From positions 1 to 17,927 of the forward strand of contig UQBC01000044.1 of NCBI GenBank assembly GCA_900539195.1: DNA of 17,927 bases, read 5' to 3'. Origin of the DNA: an uncultured Oscillospiraceae bacterium. Lineage in GTDB: Bacteria > Bacillota > Clostridia > Oscillospirales > Ruminococcaceae. Below the pieces are notes generated by a model. The model saw only the letters and a list, made by a program, of their open reading frames with translations. It searched no databases and was not told where the DNA came from. Made by a program: the position numbers and the translations under genes. This document shows positions 7,735 through 15,570 of the stretch, one piece after another. Position 1 is the stretch's first letter; every line of letters starts with the position of its first letter.

Positions 7735-7999
7735 GCGGAAAAGCAGGCAAAAGGTCAAAAAAAGCTCATAATTTCAAAATAAGCGCAGAGTGTACAAAAC
7801 CGCTTCCTAAAAGCTGTGCATTATCACAAGTAAGCTGTGTTTTATAATCGTTTACAGCGCTGGTTCATACTGTATTTATGCGAGATTTAAGTAAAATTTG
7901 TATTTTAGCTTACAACTTAATATTGATTAATTTATCATAAGTGATGTAGTTAACAAAGAATTTATGCGATAAAATGCAGATTAATCGTAAAAATCAGAA
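7735..7999. other. AT-rich intergenic stretch, no gene seen
   Basis: This AT-rich spacer separates the divergently transcribed EAL and Rrf2 genes. I see no RNA gene, repeat element copy or coding frame in it. Confidence 0.5.
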
Positions 8000-8036
8000 A
8001 ATACCACTTGAAAACCTACTAAAAATATGGTATTAT
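8000..8036 (+). promoter_or_regulatory. Rrf2-gene promoter with possible operator
   Basis: TTGAAA (8008-8013) and TATTAT (8031-8036) are spaced by 17 bases. An exact inverted repeat, AATACCA (8000-8006) and TGGTATT (8028-8034), spans the promoter, with the right half overlapping the -10 box. The position would suit autoregulation by the encoded repressor (inference). It predicts a leader of about 57 nt. Confidence 0.65.
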
Positions 8037-8099
8037 AGTATTTAACAAAGAACAGATCGCAAACAGTTCAGATAAACATGACCGAGAAAGGACTACAAT

Positions 8100-8537
8100 A
8101 TGAAGATATCGACAAAAGGACGTTATGTATTAAGAATGCTCATTGATCTTGCGGAGCACCAGGGCGACGGTTATATCCCTTTGAAAGAAATAGCTCAGCG
8201 ACAGGGAATATCAAAGAAATATCTGGAGCAGATCGTGCCGATGCTGAACAAATCGGATATTCTGCGCACCAACCGTGGATTTCAGGGCGGTTACAGACTG
8301 GCAAAATCGCCTGAAAAGTACACGGTAGGCGACATATTAAGACTTACGGAGGGTTCGCTTGCGCCGGTTGCGTGTCTTGACAGCGGAGTTGTCGAATGTG
8401 ACAGAAGCGAGCGTTGTGCGACAATATCACTGTGGCAGGGACTTTATAAGGTTATAAACGAGTATCTTGACAGTGTTACATTACAAGATCTTATAGATAA
8501 CGATAAGGAAAATGCTGCTGATGATTATGTGATATAA
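8100..8537 (+). CDS. Rrf2-family transcriptional regulator, probable Fe-S sensor (IscR-like)
   Basis: This 145-residue protein begins with the characteristic MKISTKGRYVLRML, followed by a winged helix. In the winged helix, KEIAQRQGISKKYLEQI (about 29-45) forms the recognition region and RGFQGGYRLAK the wing. Three cysteines at 92, 100 and 106 (C-x7-C-x5-C) sit where IscR binds a [2Fe-2S] cluster (C-x5-C-x5-C there), suggesting Fe-S, redox or NO sensing. The last ~15 residues are Asp/Glu-rich. In many Firmicutes such a gene is followed by cysteine desulfurase and scaffold genes. Here it stands alone, flanked by a divergent EAL gene and a terminator. A GAAAGG site precedes the ATG. The target genes cannot be inferred from this window. 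Confidence 0.92.
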   Translation: MKISTKGRYVLRMLIDLAEHQGDGYIPLKEIAQRQGISKKYLEQIVPMLNKSDILRTNRGFQGGYRLAKSPEKYTVGDILRLTEGSLAPVACLDSGVVECDRSERCATISLWQGLYKVINEYLDSVTLQDLIDNDKENAADDYVI

Positions 8538-8553
8538 GGCAGGTGCTTTTTAT

Positions 8554-8580
8554 AGCCGTGGTGTTATGCCACGGCTTTTC
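8554..8580 (+). terminator. Terminator of the Rrf2 gene
   Basis: Stem AGCCGTGG/CCACGGCT (8554-8561 with 8569-8576) is followed by TTTC, 17 bases after the stop codon. The T-run is short. Confidence 0.7.
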
Positions 8581-8610
8581 TGTGATGAATAGCGGTATGA
8601 CAGAGAAAAG

Positions 8611-8657
8611 CAAAAACGGCAGGCACATTTTAACCGTGCCTGCCGTCTTATTTTTAT
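8611..8657. terminator. Strong bidirectional terminator
   Basis: A perfect 11-bp stem, ACGGCAGGCAC/GTGCCTGCCGT (8616-8626 with 8636-8646), is followed by CTTATTTTTA on the plus strand and by TTTTTGCTTTT on the minus strand. It probably backs up the Rrf2 terminator and stops transcripts arriving from the gpmI side. Confidence 0.85.
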
Positions 8658-8809
8658 CTATATCACGCTGTCAAACCGAATTGTAAAGCCAAATAATCGC
8701 TATACACGGCAACCCGCTTCACACGATTTTCTGTTTTACTCTGTGCCTGACAAATCATACGTCATAACTGCCACAAACCGCATTGCTATGCGATTCGCAG
8801 TGCGTTCAG

Positions 8810-8881
8810 CTCCGCCGTTTCGCTATCGCACGAAACGCACCGACAATTCCAAAGGCGGAACTTGACGCGGCTCACAGCCAC
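8810..8881 (-). repeat. 3'-end structured element, copy C
   Basis: Hairpin I is weak, GGCT/AGCC (8869-8879, loop CAC, with a mismatch then another pair). The linker GTCAAGTTC follows on the minus strand. Outer helix TCCGCC/GGCGGA (8811-8816 with 8854-8859) encloses GTTTCG/CGAAAC (8817-8822 with 8831-8836). It has the same order and nearly the same length as copies A, B, D and E. Confidence 0.65.
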
Positions 8882-8911
8882 CCGATTATCTACTGACCAT
8901 CGCTTTGTTTA

Positions 8912-8984
8912 TTCCCGCCGGTAACGGAAGTTGAGCCAAACTCAATCCGTCAGAACGGCGGAATTTGGAGCGGCTCACAGCCGC
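8912..8984 (-). repeat. 3'-end structured element, copy D
   Basis: Hairpin I is GCGGCT/AGCCGC (8970-8984, loop CAC). GGCGGAA (8957-8963) faces TTCCCGCC (8912-8919, one extra C) as the outer helix. Inside is a two-step stem ACGGA/TCCGT (8924-8928 with 8946-8950) and TTGAG/CTCAA (8931-8935 with 8941-8945). On the minus strand, 8905-8975 aligns over about 70 bases with 5853-5925 after guaB. Confidence 0.72.
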
Positions 8985-9053
8985 AAAACGGCAGATACGC
9001 TTTCGCATACCTGCCGTAATTCGCTTATGAAATTTATGCTACGTTACCGTTTA

Positions 9054-9127
9054 TTCCCGCCGTTTTGCTATGTTCAACAAAGCAACATCATTGCCAAAGG
9101 CGGAACAGTCAGCGGCGACTCGCCGCT
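9054..9127 (-). repeat. 3'-end structured element, copy E, overlapping the gpmI stop codon
   Basis: Hairpin I is AGCGGCG/CGCCGCT (9111-9127, loop ACT), and its outermost base pair uses the last base of the gpmI TAA. GGCGGAA (9099-9105) and TTCCCGCC (9054-9061) form the outer helix. Inner stem TTGCT/AGCAA (9065-9069 with 9081-9085) encloses TGT/ACA. Confidence 0.7.
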
Positions 9128-10728
9128 TAGATCATGCTTTCCTGCCAGCAGTCAGGCGCTGTAAGACCGAGCATCTTAACGATGGTGGGAGCTACGTTTG
9201 CCAGACCGTACTTGGTGGGAACGCCGGGAGCGTACTTTGTGTCGTCCTTTATAGTGTACTTGACTTCCTTATCATAGATGATGAAAGGAACGGGGTTGAG
9301 CGAGTGAGCTGTTCTTACCTGAATCTCACCCTTCTTGTTCTTTTCGAGCATCTCGTCTGCGTTGCCGTGATCGGCGGTTACTACGAGCGTAACACCGTAC
9401 TCATCGCAAACCTTGATAAGTCTTGAAAGGCCGAGGTCAACCGCTTCAACACCGATTATTGTTGAGTCGAGACTGCCTGTGTGTCCGACCATATCGCCGT
9501 TGGGGTAGTTGCAACGGATAAAGTCATACTTCTTGCTCTTTATTACTTCGATAAGATCGTCTGTTATCTCAGCGGACTTCATCCACGGACGCTGATCGAA
9601 TGAAACGTTGTCGGAGGGTATCTCCTTGTATGTTTCAAGCTCTTCGCTGAACTTATCGCTCTTATTGCCATTCCAGAAGTAAGTTACATGACCGTACTTC
9701 TGTGTTTCGGATACGGCATATTCGTTAAGACCTGCGGCAACGAGTACCTCTGTGAGAGTGTTTGTAATCTCGGGAGGATTTACAAGGAAGCGTGCAGGAA
9801 GCTTTAAGTCGCCGTCATACTGCAGCATACCTGCGAAGCATACATCGGGCTTTGCGCCTCTGTCAAATGCAGTGAAGTCGTCATCGTCGAATGCCATTGA
9901 AAGTTCGATAGCACGGTCGCCTCTGAAGTTGAAGAGGATAACACTGTCCTTGTCAACTATCTTGCCTACAGGCTCGCCGTTCTCAGCAATTACGAATGCA
10001 GGGAGATCCTGGTCGATGATGCCGTCGTTTTCCTTACGGTAGGTTTCAACAGCTTCCATAGCTGATGCAAACTGTCTGCCCTCGCCCTTGACGTGAGTTT
10101 TCCAGCCAAGTTCAACCATAGGCCAGTCAGCCTGGTAGCGATCCATAGTAACCTTCATACGTCCGCCGCCGCTTGCTATCTTACCGTCAAAAGCGCCGTC
10201 CGCATTAAGTTCCTTGAGGAAGCTCTCAAGCTGTTCAATATATATCGGAGCAGAAGTAGCGGGTACATCTCTGCCATCGAGCAGAATGTGTACTCTTGCC
10301 TTTTTGACGCCCTCGTTCTTGGCTTCTGTCAGCATCTTGAACAGGTGCTTGATATTTGAGTGAACGTTACCGTCCGATAAAAGACCGATGAAATGCAGGG
10401 TGCTGTTGTTAGCCTTGCAGTTGTCAACGAGTTCCTTCCAAGCCTCAGACTGATACATCTTTCCGCTTTCGATAGATTCGTTAACAAGCTTTGCGCCCTG
10501 TGAGTAAATCTGACCGCAGCCGAGTGCGTTGTGACCTACCTCTGAGTTGCCCATATCGTCATCTGTAGGCAGACCTACAGCGTCACCGTGAGCCTTTAAA
10601 CGAGTGTTGGGGCATTCTCTTAAAAGTCTGTCAAGAGTAGGAGTGTTGGCGAGTGTAACTGCATCGCCAAGACCTGTCTTTGAAAAGCCTACGCCGTCCA
10701 TAACAACGAGTAAAACGGGTTTTGCCAT
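9127..10728 (-). CDS. gpmI: 2,3-bisphosphoglycerate-independent phosphoglycerate mutase
   Basis: This enzyme interconverts 3-phosphoglycerate and 2-phosphoglycerate in glycolysis using two Mn2+ ions. Its 533 residues are slightly longer than the usual ~510. The N-terminal MDGVG carries a metal-binding Asp (Asp11). The catalytic phosphoserine is Ser62 in DMGNSEVGH. The C-terminal VVTADHGNADEM supplies further metal ligands of the alkaline-phosphatase fold. The protein is cytosolic and expected to be monomeric. AAAGGA lies 11 bases before the ATG, a slightly long spacing. It is the last gene of the pgk-tpiA-gpmI operon, 37 bp after tpiA. No clear T-tailed terminator follows directly. Instead the structured element array (copies E, D, C) and then the strong hairpin at 8616-8646 lie downstream. 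Confidence 0.97.
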   Translation of the reverse strand: MAKPVLLVVMDGVGFSKTGLGDAVTLANTPTLDRLLRECPNTRLKAHGDAVGLPTDDDMGNSEVGHNALGCGQIYSQGAKLVNESIESGKMYQSEAWKELVDNCKANNSTLHFIGLLSDGNVHSNIKHLFKMLTEAKNEGVKKARVHILLDGRDVPATSAPIYIEQLESFLKELNADGAFDGKIASGGGRMKVTMDRYQADWPMVELGWKTHVKGEGRQFASAMEAVETYRKENDGIIDQDLPAFVIAENGEPVGKIVDKDSVILFNFRGDRAIELSMAFDDDDFTAFDRGAKPDVCFAGMLQYDGDLKLPARFLVNPPEITNTLTEVLVAAGLNEYAVSETQKYGHVTYFWNGNKSDKFSEELETYKEIPSDNVSFDQRPWMKSAEITDDLIEVIKSKKYDFIRCNYPNGDMVGHTGSLDSTIIGVEAVDLGLSRLIKVCDEYGVTLVVTADHGNADEMLEKNKKGEIQVRTAHSLNPVPFIIYDKEVKYTIKDDTKYAPGVPTKYGLANVAPTIVKMLGLTAPDCWQESMI

Positions 10729-10765
10729 TTGTTTAGTCGTCCTTTCGTAAATATCCGATTTTTGA

Positions 10766-11539
10766 TTAGCCGTTTACGGCAGCCTTGATGATAGTTGTGA
10801 AATCAGCAGCCTTGAGTGAAGCGCCACCGATAAGACCGCCGTCAACGTTTGTCTTTGAGAGCAGTTCTTCAGCGTTCTTTGCGTTCATAGAGCCGCCGTA
10901 CTGGATTGTGATTGTTTCTGCAACATCTGCGCCGTAGAGCTTAGCAAGTGTAGCACGGATGAAAGCACAAACCTCTTCAGCCTGATCTGCTGTAGCTGTC
11001 TTGCCTGTACCGATAGCCCATACGGGTTCGTAAGCGATTATGCACTTCTTGAGGTCGTCTGCGGAGATGCCGAAGAAATCAAGCTTTATCTGACGTGCGA
11101 TAACTTCTTCTGTAATGTTGCATTCACGCTCCCAGAGAAGCTCGCCTACGCATACGATGGGCTTTAAGCCGGCTTCAAGAGCAGCCTTTGTTCTCTTGTT
11201 TACTGTTTCGTCTGTTTCAGCAAAGTACTGACGACGCTCGGAGTGACCGAGTACAACATATTCAACACCCATTTCAGCGAGCATATCAGCTGAAATTTCG
11301 CCAGTGAAAGCGCCGCTCTTTTCAAAGTGGCAGTTCTCAGCGCCGATCTTTATGTTTGTGCCTGCTGTTACAGCGAGAGCTGTTTCAAGGTTTGTAAAGG
11401 GAACGCAGGCTACGACCTCAACGTCCTTTACATCGGCAACCATAGGCTTTAATTCTTCTAAAAGAGCCTTAGCCTCGGGTCTTGTCTTATTCATCTTCCA
11501 GTTACCTGCGATGACTGCTTTTCTTACTGTCTTTTTCAT
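10766..11539 (-). CDS. tpiA: Triosephosphate isomerase
   Basis: This enzyme interconverts dihydroxyacetone phosphate and glyceraldehyde-3-phosphate. Its 257 residues match a standard TIM barrel of about 250. The substrate-binding AGNWKMN motif (Asn13, Lys15) is present, as are the catalytic His99 in VVLGHSERR, catalytic Glu171 in AYEPVWAIGTG (the family signature and mobile loop), and the phosphate-binding YGGSMN and GGLIGGASL segments near the C-terminus. No key residue is missing. A GAAAGGA-type site precedes the ATG. It lies 81 bp downstream of pgk, with an 8-bp hairpin in between, and 37 bp upstream of gpmI, so co-transcription is likely. Confidence 0.97.
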   Translation of the reverse strand: MKKTVRKAVIAGNWKMNKTRPEAKALLEELKPMVADVKDVEVVACVPFTNLETALAVTAGTNIKIGAENCHFEKSGAFTGEISADMLAEMGVEYVVLGHSERRQYFAETDETVNKRTKAALEAGLKPIVCVGELLWERECNITEEVIARQIKLDFFGISADDLKKCIIAYEPVWAIGTGKTATADQAEEVCAFIRATLAKLYGADVAETITIQYGGSMNAKNAEELLSKTNVDGGLIGGASLKAADFTTIIKAAVNG

Positions 11540-11591
11540 GATACAGTGTTCCTTTCGTTTTTTATTATAAATTGCTTATTACACAACAATA

Positions 11592-11612
11592 AGGGCGGAG
11601 AATATCCGCCCT
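11592..11612 (-). other. Intercistronic hairpin between pgk and tpiA
   Basis: A perfect 8-bp stem, AGGGCGGA/TCCGCCCT (11592-11599 with 11605-11612, 5-nt loop), lies just past the pgk stop codon. On the minus strand it is followed by TATTGTTGTG, too poor in T for a firm terminator. It could be a partial terminator or a stabiliser of the pgk transcript end. Confidence 0.6.
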
Positions 11613-11620
11613 CGTTATTT

Positions 11621-12841
11621 TTACTTGTCCTGAATGCAAGCGATACCGGGAAGTACCTTACCTTCGAGGTATTCAAGAGAAGCACCGCCGCCTGTTGAGA
11701 TGTGGCTCATCTTGTCTGCATAACCGAGGTTGATAGCAGCTGTAGCCGAGTCGCCGCCGCCGATGATTGTTGTAGCGTCTGCCTCTGCAAGAGCTTCGCA
11801 GACAGCAACTGTACCCTTCTTTAATACGGGGTTCTCAAATACGCCCATAGGACCGTTCCATACAACTGTCTTAGCTGACTTAGCTGCATCAGCGAACAGA
11901 GCCATTGTCTTAGGACCGATGTCAAGACCCATCATATCAGCAGGAATCTTGTCAGCGTCAACAACGCTTACTTCGATCTCAGCGTCGATAGGATCGGGGA
12001 AGCTCTTTGCAATTGTTGTATCAATGGGGAGAAGGAGCTTCTTGCCGAGCTTTTCAGCCTTTTCAATCATTTCCTTGCAGTAGTCAATCTTCTCGTTGTC
12101 AACGAGTGATGTACCTACTTCATAGCCCTTAGCCTTTAAGAATGTGTAAGCCATACCGCCGCCGATGATAAGTGTGTCGCACTTTTCGAGGAGGTTTGAT
12201 ATAACGTTCAGCTTGTCTGCAACCTTAGCACCGCCGAGGATAGCAACGAAAGGTCTTACGGGGTTTTCAACAGCGTTGCCTAAGAACTCGATTTCCTTGT
12301 TCATAAGGTAGCCTACTGCTGTTTCCTTAACAAACTTTGTAACGCCAGCTGTAGAAGCGTGCGCTCTGTGTGCAGAACCGAAAGCATCCATTACGAATAC
12401 ATCGTCGTCAACGAGATCTGCAAGCTCCTTAGCGAATGCTTCACCGTTCTTTGTTTCTTCAGCGCCGCGGAAACGTGTGTTTTCAAGAACAACTATCTCG
12501 CCGTCCTTCATTTCTGCAACTGCCTTCTTAGCGTTCTCGCCTACTACCGTATCGTCCTTAGCGAAAACTACCTTTGTATTAACGAGCTCTGCAAGTCTTT
12601 CTGCAGCAGCCTTAAGAGAGAACTTGTCCTCGGGACCGTTCTTCGGCTTGCCGAGATGTGAACAAAGAACTATCTTTGCACCGTTCTCAACTAACTTATT
12701 GATTGTGGGAAGTGCGGCCTGGATTCTGTTGTCGTTTGTGATCTTGCCGTCCTTCATAGGTACGTTGAAGTCTACACGAACAAGGACTTTTCTGCCCTTT
12801 ACCTGTAAATCTTCTACATTCTTCTTGTTTAATTTGCTCAT
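11621..12841 (-). CDS. pgk: Phosphoglycerate kinase
   Basis: This enzyme transfers phosphate from 1,3-bisphosphoglycerate to ADP, the first ATP-forming step of glycolysis. Its 406 residues are a normal length. The N-terminal substrate domain shows VRVDFNVP (Arg22, Asp24, Asn26), the NDNRI segment with Arg39, and SHLGKP. The C-terminal nucleotide domain shows VVWNGPMGVFE and the GGGDSATA phosphate loop. An AAAGGA site precedes the ATG. It is the first gene of a three-gene glycolytic operon driven from 12937-12965. The gap gene that often precedes pgk in Firmicutes is not here: the upstream neighbour is the unrelated anti-sigma-like gene, separated by 238 bp with a terminator and promoter. Confidence 0.97.
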   Translation of the reverse strand: MSKLNKKNVEDLQVKGRKVLVRVDFNVPMKDGKITNDNRIQAALPTINKLVENGAKIVLCSHLGKPKNGPEDKFSLKAAAERLAELVNTKVVFAKDDTVVGENAKKAVAEMKDGEIVVLENTRFRGAEETKNGEAFAKELADLVDDDVFVMDAFGSAHRAHASTAGVTKFVKETAVGYLMNKEIEFLGNAVENPVRPFVAILGGAKVADKLNVISNLLEKCDTLIIGGGMAYTFLKAKGYEVGTSLVDNEKIDYCKEMIEKAEKLGKKLLLPIDTTIAKSFPDPIDAEIEVSVVDADKIPADMMGLDIGPKTMALFADAAKSAKTVVWNGPMGVFENPVLKKGTVAVCEALAEADATTIIGGGDSATAAINLGYADKMSHISTGGGASLEYLEGKVLPGIACIQDK

Positions 12842-12936
12842 GGTAATGATCCTTTCGCTTTTACTTTATTTGTATGAGGCTGTCCTCAAGAAATACAAAT
12901 TCCACGCATATTTTTACACTTCTGCGCTCATATTTT

Positions 12937-12965
12937 ATTTTACCAAAAAAGCGGATAAAATGCAA
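12937..12965 (-). promoter_or_regulatory. Promoter of the pgk-tpiA-gpmI operon
   Basis: On the minus strand TTGCAT (12960-12965) and TAAAAT (12937-12942) are separated by exactly 17 bases. The predicted leader of about 90 nt contains a small GAGG/CCTC hairpin near 12874-12886. Confidence 0.7.
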
Positions 12966-12994
12966 GTACTTTTTATAAAGAAATGCGCAGTTGA

Positions 12995-13028
12995 TAAAAA
13001 CACACGGCAGGAGTGTTTTCCCGCCGTG
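12995..13028 (-). terminator. Terminator of the sigma / membrane-sensor operon
   Basis: CACGGC (13003-13008) pairs with GCCGTG (13023-13028), with further imperfect pairing inside. On the minus strand the stem is followed by TGTTTTTATC. It lies 52 bases beyond the stop codon of the 13080 gene and before the pgk promoter. Confidence 0.75.
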
Positions 13029-13079
13029 CGTCTGATTACTTATGATAGTTAGTTATGTGGATCACCGTCCGTATGACAG

Positions 13080-15569
13080 TTAATATCCTTTGTTGTTATG
13101 ATAGCTGTTATCTGCCCATATCCTGTCCCTGAACATACTGTACGGATAAGAGGCTTCAAAGGTTATGCCGTCATCGGAAATGTTGTAAACGCAAACGGGG
13201 TAATTATCACCGATACGGTTATCGCTGATGTCGCTTTCTTTAATTATGACGGCAGAGCCGGAATAGAGCAGGAATCCGTGCTGTACCACTGCGCCGTCAC
13301 CGCTTGGATCTTCTGTCCATGTGGGTATCATACCGTTTTTATCCGTATTGAAATAGTCGTCTCCGTATGCCGGATCATAGGCGGCGAATCTGCTTGTCAG
13401 AGGAGTATTGTTTTTGAGAAAATATCTGTCGACAGAATCAAGGTAATAAACAGTAAACCTTTCATTTGCTATCGGCTTGCCATTCTTGTCCTTGACGCCG
13501 AATTTTGTATTTTCTCCGTATATGTATACCTCCGCTGAATCGTTATAATTCGTGTTTGCCGCAAGTGCGGCAACAGATTTTGCCCCGGTCGCCTTTTTGA
13601 TATATTCGCAGAAGCTTTCCTTGACGTATATCCTGTAATAATCGGACTTTCCACCGAGCGGGTGGTGCTTGCAGAGAAGAACGTTCTGCTTTATTTCTTC
13701 CCGTGTAAGTTCTTTACCGCATATATTTACTCTTGTATCTGAATCCGGCAGGTAATAAATCTTCCTGAATTTGCGGTCGTCGGACGCTATATCTTTCAGA
13801 TAGTTTCCGTCAGCCTTGAAATAAGTATCATCACTGCTGCACATACGGTATTTTTCATTCTCAAATGTAATGCTGTCGTCAAAAACCATAGCAAGCTTGT
13901 CGGATTCCGGCAGTGGTTCTTCTTCTCTTACCGGCTCAACAACCTTTATTTTGTCCTTTGCAACCGTTCCGTTGTTAAGATCGATATTTATTATACCGTT
14001 GCTGTTGCTTTCCGTTACATGGAATGTGGCATATCCGCTGTCGCTTGTCGCACAGATCCACGGACCTGCAATAATATATGTGCCGCATTCTATACTGTCA
14101 AATGTGTGATCGCTTCCGTCAGTGTTGAACATAGGATATTCGCTCATCTTGTCCGAGGTGTATTCAAGAACGTCGGAGTTGTTTATAAATTCATTGCTGA
14201 CCTTGAGATAATACAGATATCCTCTCTGAAGATACGATTCATCGCCTGTCATTCTCAGCGTCACATTAGTCGCTGTGCCTGTCGGCTCGGGTGCGGGCTT
14301 GGCGGTTGTTGCGGCAGTTGTCTTAGTGGTCATAGTCGTTGTTGCGGTCGTCTGCGGTGTGGTTGAAGTTGCGGGGGCTGTGGTTGAAGTAGTTGTTTTG
14401 ACTGTTGTCACAGCCTTGGTTGCTTCCGGCTTTGATAAGCTGTCACTGTCACCCACCACAGAGGTTATATCGATGGTTTTTGCGTCTGATTCTATTTCAC
14501 TTGCCATTCCGCAATTGTACATAAAATTATCGGAGAATGCGTTTACGTCCATAAAAATCGTGTTATACACCTCGACAATTATACGAAGCTTTCCGTCAAC
14601 ATATTTCATGGGTACATATCTGAGTTCAAACGTTTTGCTGTCATTATCGCCGTCTTTTGCGGTAAGCGATAACAGGATCAAAGAATTATGGCTTTCATCG
14701 GTATAAACAGCCGCACAATACTGCGTATGGGCTGAGTACAGCTCTGTTATAGGAAAATCCTTGTCTATATTTATACCGAAATTCGATTTTATGTTATTTT
14801 TATCCGCCGGCTGAATGTAATCGGGGCAGTAATTATAAAAATCTTCTGTGAAATTATCTGAGTGATTTCCCGTATATACCTGTGATACGGTATTTATAAA
14901 TTCCTCTGAGGTATCAAACCCGAAATACGTTTTGTCGGCATAATAAAAACGTTCGTTTTCATAATAACCCGTGCCGACAAAGCAGTTGGCACTGTTGTTT
15001 TTGAAGCTTTCAATTTCCTGCACACTCATATCCGAGGATATGCCTACCGCCGCATTGCTGTTGGGAAGAACGATATATTTGTTTGTGATGTCAATTGCAT
15101 TATCGAACAGGTCAAGCATTTCACTCTGAACCTGCTTATCCGTGCAGAAAAGACTGTCAAAATCATCAGCCGCATTGATTTCTGTAGTATCTATGGTCGG
15201 TGTATTATCTACCGGATGATAAGTTATTTTTCCGAGTTGTGCCCAGAATGCCTTGTCATCAACGAAAGTCATTCCGCTCTTTTCGGAATGTACCTTTGTG
15301 TTTTCCGAGGGTGTAACTATGCTGTCGGCGGCACTGTTGTCGCCTATTGATACGTTTATAGGTCCGCCCTGATTATTAAGCATTGCAAAGTGAATGCCTA
15401 CAGCCGCCGTTCCCACAGTAATTACAGCCGCCGCGGCAGTAGCAACATAGCGCTTTATCTGCCTTTTGAAATCTGCGGCAGGCTTAGCCTCGTTTATAAG
15501 GCGGTCAAGTCCGTTCTTTTTCTGCTCGGGCGTTGCGTTTATCTCGTCAAGTGCCTGTTTTACTGTCAT
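13080..15569 (-). CDS. Single-pass membrane protein with large ectodomain, putative anti-sigma/sensor
   Basis: Of 829 residues, about 1-40 are a charged cytoplasmic segment. Residues 41-64 form one Ala/Val/Ile-rich membrane helix, and the remainder is extracytoplasmic. The ectodomain has a first module (about 65-375), a Thr-rich linker (about 381-435) ending in Pro, and a second module (about 436-829). Near the C-terminus the second module contains a stretch resembling SpaA/Cna-B repeats (GVKDKNGKPIANERF ... TDKNG). The start at 15569 is preferred over an upstream in-frame ATG at 15602. It lies one base after the sigma-factor stop codon, with GAAAGGAG inside the last sigma codons. Tight coupling to an ECF sigma gene and a short cytosolic tail suggest it holds the sigma factor at the membrane and reports an external signal. 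No named anti-sigma domain was recognised, so the function is inferred. Confidence 0.75.
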   Translation of the reverse strand: MTVKQALDEINATPEQKKNGLDRLINEAKPAADFKRQIKRYVATAAAAVITVGTAAVGIHFAMLNNQGGPINVSIGDNSAADSIVTPSENTKVHSEKSGMTFVDDKAFWAQLGKITYHPVDNTPTIDTTEINAADDFDSLFCTDKQVQSEMLDLFDNAIDITNKYIVLPNSNAAVGISSDMSVQEIESFKNNSANCFVGTGYYENERFYYADKTYFGFDTSEEFINTVSQVYTGNHSDNFTEDFYNYCPDYIQPADKNNIKSNFGINIDKDFPITELYSAHTQYCAAVYTDESHNSLILLSLTAKDGDNDSKTFELRYVPMKYVDGKLRIIVEVYNTIFMDVNAFSDNFMYNCGMASEIESDAKTIDITSVVGDSDSLSKPEATKAVTTVKTTTSTTAPATSTTPQTTATTTMTTKTTAATTAKPAPEPTGTATNVTLRMTGDESYLQRGYLYYLKVSNEFINNSDVLEYTSDKMSEYPMFNTDGSDHTFDSIECGTYIIAGPWICATSDSGYATFHVTESNSNGIINIDLNNGTVAKDKIKVVEPVREEEPLPESDKLAMVFDDSITFENEKYRMCSSDDTYFKADGNYLKDIASDDRKFRKIYYLPDSDTRVNICGKELTREEIKQNVLLCKHHPLGGKSDYYRIYVKESFCEYIKKATGAKSVAALAANTNYNDSAEVYIYGENTKFGVKDKNGKPIANERFTVYYLDSVDRYFLKNNTPLTSRFAAYDPAYGDDYFNTDKNGMIPTWTEDPSGDGAVVQHGFLLYSGSAVIIKESDISDNRIGDNYPVCVYNISDDGITFEASYPYSMFRDRIWADNSYHNNKGY

Positions 15570-15570
15570 A

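Larger units (their letters stand above)
8658..9126. other. Gene-free array of structured units downstream of gpmI
   Basis: These 469 bp contain no credible gene. From right to left they hold element copies E, D and C, a 7-bp hairpin ACGGCAG/CTGCCGT (8988-8994 with 9011-9017) between E and D, and a further 8-bp hairpin CGCATTGC/GCAGTGCG (8779-8786 with 8797-8804, one G-T) beyond C. Bases 8658-8778 show nothing recognisable. A TTTATTCCCGCCG string occurs twice (8909-8920 region and 9051-9062 region), which shows that units have been duplicated. Confidence 0.7.

Noticed and set aside
8810..9127. CRISPR array in the repetitive region downstream of gpmI
   Set aside because: The units are diverged, of uneven spacing, contain internal stems that differ between copies, and have no identical direct repeats with unique spacers or cas genes nearby.
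12477..13052. 191-residue plus-strand frame overlapping pgk and its promoter region
   Set aside because: It is mostly antisense to pgk and then crosses the operon promoter and the upstream terminator. It shows no protein features.
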